Origin: an uncultured Bacilli bacterium | GTDB lineage: Bacteria; Bacillota_I; Bacilli_A; RF39; UBA660 | Length of the DNA stretch: 64,000 nt | Assembly: GCA_947629165.1 (NCBI GenBank) | Contig: CANRCR010000001.1 | Coordinates: forward strand, 150,246 to 214,245 | Reading direction: 5' to 3' | The notes under the pieces: model-generated | Told to the model about the DNA's origin: nothing | Databases searched by the model: none | What the model saw: the letters and a program-made list of their open reading frames with translations, nothing else | Program-made: the position numbers and the translations under genes | Shown here: piece by piece, positions 61,640 through 64,000 of the stretch | Position numbering within the stretch: position 1 is the stretch's first letter | Layout: the number at the start of each line of letters is the position of its first letter

Positions 61640-62317
61640 TTATTCTCCTCTTTTCAAAATCATCACTGGTCTTTTTACTTTTTGGATGTTTTTTTGTTTC
61701 TTTGCTTGTTCCATTGAAGCATTTTGTTTTACCTCTTTTAATTCTTCTGGGAAATGGATTTCAATATGATCTTCCATTTTCTGAATTCCTGTCGTTATAT
61801 CTGTTTTTAATGATTTTAATTGTTCGTATCGAGATGCGAGTCCTTCGTGTTGTTTTTCTTTAACTTTAATTTTTTCTACAAGATTATTCATTTCTTTTTG
61901 ACATTGTTGGTCATAATGTCTTGGAAGAGCATCAAAACGGGCTTCTTCTTGTAAATTAATAGTACGTCCCAAATATAGACCACCCGTAAGTGTAATTCCA
62001 ATTCCTAATATTACCGGAATAATTTTGGGCGATAGGATTACGGCTCCTAAAGCACCTAATATCGTTATAACCGATACTACGTTTATACCTGATTTTAATA
62101 TTTTGTTTAACCTTTTCTTTTTATAAAGTGCATTATAATTATCGATTTCTGATTGAAAACGAAACAATTCATTTTGTAATCCTAAACATTCATTTTCATT
62201 TTCTTGCTTTTCTTTTTGGGCTACTTTTAATTTTGAATCTACGGTTGTCAATTCACTTTTACAGCGTTCTAGGAAATTGATACATAAATAGAAATTTTCA
62301 TTCCAGTTCCAATGCAT
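61640..62317 (-). CDS. Coiled-coil membrane-hairpin protein, unknown
   Basis: A 225-residue protein: N-terminal coiled coil (SELTTVDSKLKVAQKEKQE), two adjacent hydrophobic segments (about 78-112; VVSVITILGALGAVIL and VILGIGITLTGGLYLG), and a C-terminal coiled coil (MNNLVEKIKVKEKQHEGLAS) ending in a basic tail. The architecture matches the protein at 31210-31869. GGGGGAA precedes the ATG. Confidence 0.7.
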   Translation of the reverse strand: MHWNWNENFYLCINFLERCKSELTTVDSKLKVAQKEKQENENECLGLQNELFRFQSEIDNYNALYKKKRLNKILKSGINVVSVITILGALGAVILSPKIIPVILGIGITLTGGLYLGRTINLQEEARFDALPRHYDQQCQKEMNNLVEKIKVKEKQHEGLASRYEQLKSLKTDITTGIQKMEDHIEIHFPEELKEVKQNASMEQAKKQKNIQKVKRPVMILKRGE

Positions 62318-62353
62318 TTGTATTCCCCCTTTTTATATGTGCTTGATTATACC

Positions 62354-62383
62354 ACAAAAAAAGAAATTCGTCAAGAATTTCTT
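62354..62383 (-). terminator. Terminator of holA
   Basis: Perfect stem AAGAAATTC (62361-62369) and GAATTTCTT (62375-62383), loop GTCAA, A/T run on the - strand. Confidence 0.8.
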
Positions 62384-62387
62384 CCTT

Positions 62388-63311
62388 TTAGCGATTTAAT
62401 AAAAATAATTCAAAGCCTATATTTTGATAGGTGGTTCCCTGTTTTATTGCTTCATCTAAATCAGCAAGTTCAGTAATTATATCTAGTAATTCTTTTTCTA
62501 AATATCCTCTTTCTTTTTCTAATGCTAATTTTACTCGATAAGGATGCACTTTTAAAAGAGAGGCAATCTCATTTTCTTTTTTTCCTTCGTTATGCCAAAC
62601 TTTTACTTGGTAAAGAAGATGAAATTGATTGGCCACTAAAACGAGTATTTTTAATGGTTCTTCGTTATGACTTAAAAGTTCCTGATATATTTGATACGAT
62701 TTTTCTTTTTTACGATTTACAATAGCATCGACTAAATCAAATATATTATCGTCCAACCAAGGAGATACTACTTCTTCGATATCTTTTTGTGTAATCTTTT
62801 TTTGATCGTAGCAATACAACTTTAACTTTTCACATTCATGAACAAGTTTTTCGTAATTGTTCCCACATCGATTAATCAAGTACATTCGGTCTGATGGTGT
62901 TATTTCATAATCCTCTAATGCTTCCGTTACTAACGTTTTAGGATTTACTTCTAGGGTTGGATGTTCACTTACTTTTAGTAATTTTTTTACAATCTTTTTC
63001 CGTTCATCTAATTTATTACACGTTAGTACTAAAATATTGCTGGGATTCGGATGATCGATATATTTCTCTAACTGATCGAGGGATATTTCCTTTTTTCCTT
63101 CCGCCGTTAAGAATTGTGCATTACTTGCAACGACTAGTTTTGATGTCATCCAAAGATCAAATGTATCGAGGGCTTCTAAAACATTTTCTAGCGGAGATTC
63201 TGTTAAATCAAAAGGAATATATTCGTAGTCCTTATACTGTTTTTTTAGTGATTCTATTTTACGATTGATTAGAAAGGAATCTTCTCCTGTTAAAAGATAG
63301 ATAAGGGGCAT
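62388..63311 (-). CDS. holA: DNA polymerase III delta subunit
   Basis: A 307-residue clamp-loader subunit that opens the beta clamp. MPLIYLLTGEDSFLINRKIESL and LVLTCNKLDERKKIVKKLLK match the Bacillota HolA/YqeN family, as does the C-terminal helical collar (NEEPLKILVLVANQFHLLYQV). ATG 63311 follows AGGTG. Downstream of alaS on the same strand. Confidence 0.9.
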   Translation of the reverse strand: MPLIYLLTGEDSFLINRKIESLKKQYKDYEYIPFDLTESPLENVLEALDTFDLWMTSKLVVASNAQFLTAEGKKEISLDQLEKYIDHPNPSNILVLTCNKLDERKKIVKKLLKVSEHPTLEVNPKTLVTEALEDYEITPSDRMYLINRCGNNYEKLVHECEKLKLYCYDQKKITQKDIEEVVSPWLDDNIFDLVDAIVNRKKEKSYQIYQELLSHNEEPLKILVLVANQFHLLYQVKVWHNEGKKENEIASLLKVHPYRVKLALEKERGYLEKELLDIITELADLDEAIKQGTTYQNIGFELFLLNR

Positions 63312-63320
63312 CGAAATCAC

Positions 63321-64000
63321 CTACTTTATTTGTGTTTTAATCGATTCAATAATTTCTTCGATAAATTCGCTTGTCTTTCCTGCTCCTTGCGCAAAAGTAT
63401 TACTTCCTCCACCATTTCCTAAAGATTTCGTAGCGGCCATTTTTACCATTTCTCCGGCACTTAATTCGATATTACTTCGCGCAATGAAATTTACATTATC
63501 GCCATTTACATTGGCAATAAAGATAAATCCTTTTCCTAAACGATTTAATAATTCGTCGACAATTCCTTTTAATAGTTTAAAATCTTTTCCTTCTGTCTTC
63601 ATTAAAATGACTTGTTTTTCATTTATTGTCTCTTGTTTTTCAAGGAATTCTGTCAAATCTTCTTTCGCTTGTTCTTGTTTTTTAGCTTGATATGTTTTTT
63701 CTAATTCTTTTACTTCATCTTGAACGTATTCAAGTTCGTTTTGAATATAGATAATATCTTTGTATGAAGATGGCGTGTCGTTGGTTATATCGACATCAAA
63801 TGAAAGGGTAATACCTTCTTCTTTCGCTTGATTAAGAATGTTTTTAGCTTTCATAAGTAATTTTACGATTTCGTCTGTGTAAGGTTTTGTTGTCTCAAGT
63901 AACGCTTTTTCCACCCGATCTTTCGTTACCAATTCAATTCGGTAAACATTACTACCTTTGCTTTCTACTAATTTTATAGCAAAACGTTCGATATCACGGG
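63321..64000 (-). CDS. alaS: Alanyl-tRNA synthetase, C-terminal part (5' end outside window)
   Basis: The frame continues to the window edge, reading RDIERFAIKLVESKGSNVYR upstream of the internal TTG at 63932, which is not a start. A helical linker is followed by the DHHA1 domain with GIVDELLNRLGKGFIFIANV and GNGGGSNTFAQGAGK, typical of AlaS C-terminal ends that bind the tRNA elbow. About 226 residues are present; the catalytic and editing domains would lie beyond 64000. Confidence 0.9.
   Translation of the reverse strand, partial: RDIERFAIKLVESKGSNVYRIELVTKDRVEKALLETTKPYTDEIVKLLMKAKNILNQAKEEGITLSFDVDITNDTPSSYKDIIYIQNELEYVQDEVKELEKTYQAKKQEQAKEDLTEFLEKQETINEKQVILMKTEGKDFKLLKGIVDELLNRLGKGFIFIANVNGDNVNFIARSNIELSAGEMVKMAATKSLGNGGGSNTFAQGAGKTSEFIEEIIESIKTQIK

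Overview
The window reads as a low-GC Bacillota genome, probably a spore-forming member of the class Bacilli. TTA/GAT-rich codons, GGAGG ribosome sites, TGA used as stop, and sporulation genes (spoIVB, spoIIM-like, ylbJ, ylbD, sspI) support this. No rRNA or tRNA gene was recognised. Assignment below class level is not possible from the sequence alone.

Layout. Genes from 1 to 18.6 kb run mostly on the + strand: a frameshifted lepA, hemW, an HD protein, a thymidylate kinase behind a LexA-like box, a degenerate GDPD protein, pseudopilin and secretion-ATPase genes, ylbJ/ylbL, mutS, nusB-xseA-xseB, spoIVB, mscL, a spoIIM-like gene and mnmA. From 28.3 kb to the end they run mostly on the - strand: folD, deoB, a xerD-type recombinase, hrcA-grpE-dnaK-dnaJ with two CIRCE-type elements, rsmD and a ylb cluster, lemA/DUF2207, pheST with a T-box, a large unknown operon, recD2, mtaB, holA and the 3' part of alaS. 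Genes converging on 19-28 kb, plus a good dif-like site at 19050-19077, mark this as the likely replication terminus.

The centre of interest is 19061-28041. Two filamentous-phage (inovirus-like) prophages of about 4.5 kb lie in direct tandem at the dif site. Each has a Ff-like order of small membrane proteins: coat protein, adhesion protein, pVI-like protein, Zot-type ATPase, then a pMV158-family rolling-circle Rep. No integrase is present, so host Xer recombinases are the likely integration machinery. The two copies look identical over about 4.19 kb but carry unrelated repressor/operator cassettes: an Xre-type HTH gene in the left copy and a 45-residue ribbon-helix-helix gene in the right copy. 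Each copy has a hairpin presenting the nick sequence TACTACGAC in its loop just upstream of rep.

How the parts may work together (inference): the different immunity cassettes would let a second, nearly identical phage enter and integrate at the dif regenerated on the left. The tandem arrangement would then allow rolling-circle replication from one origin to the next, releasing a phage genome without excision.
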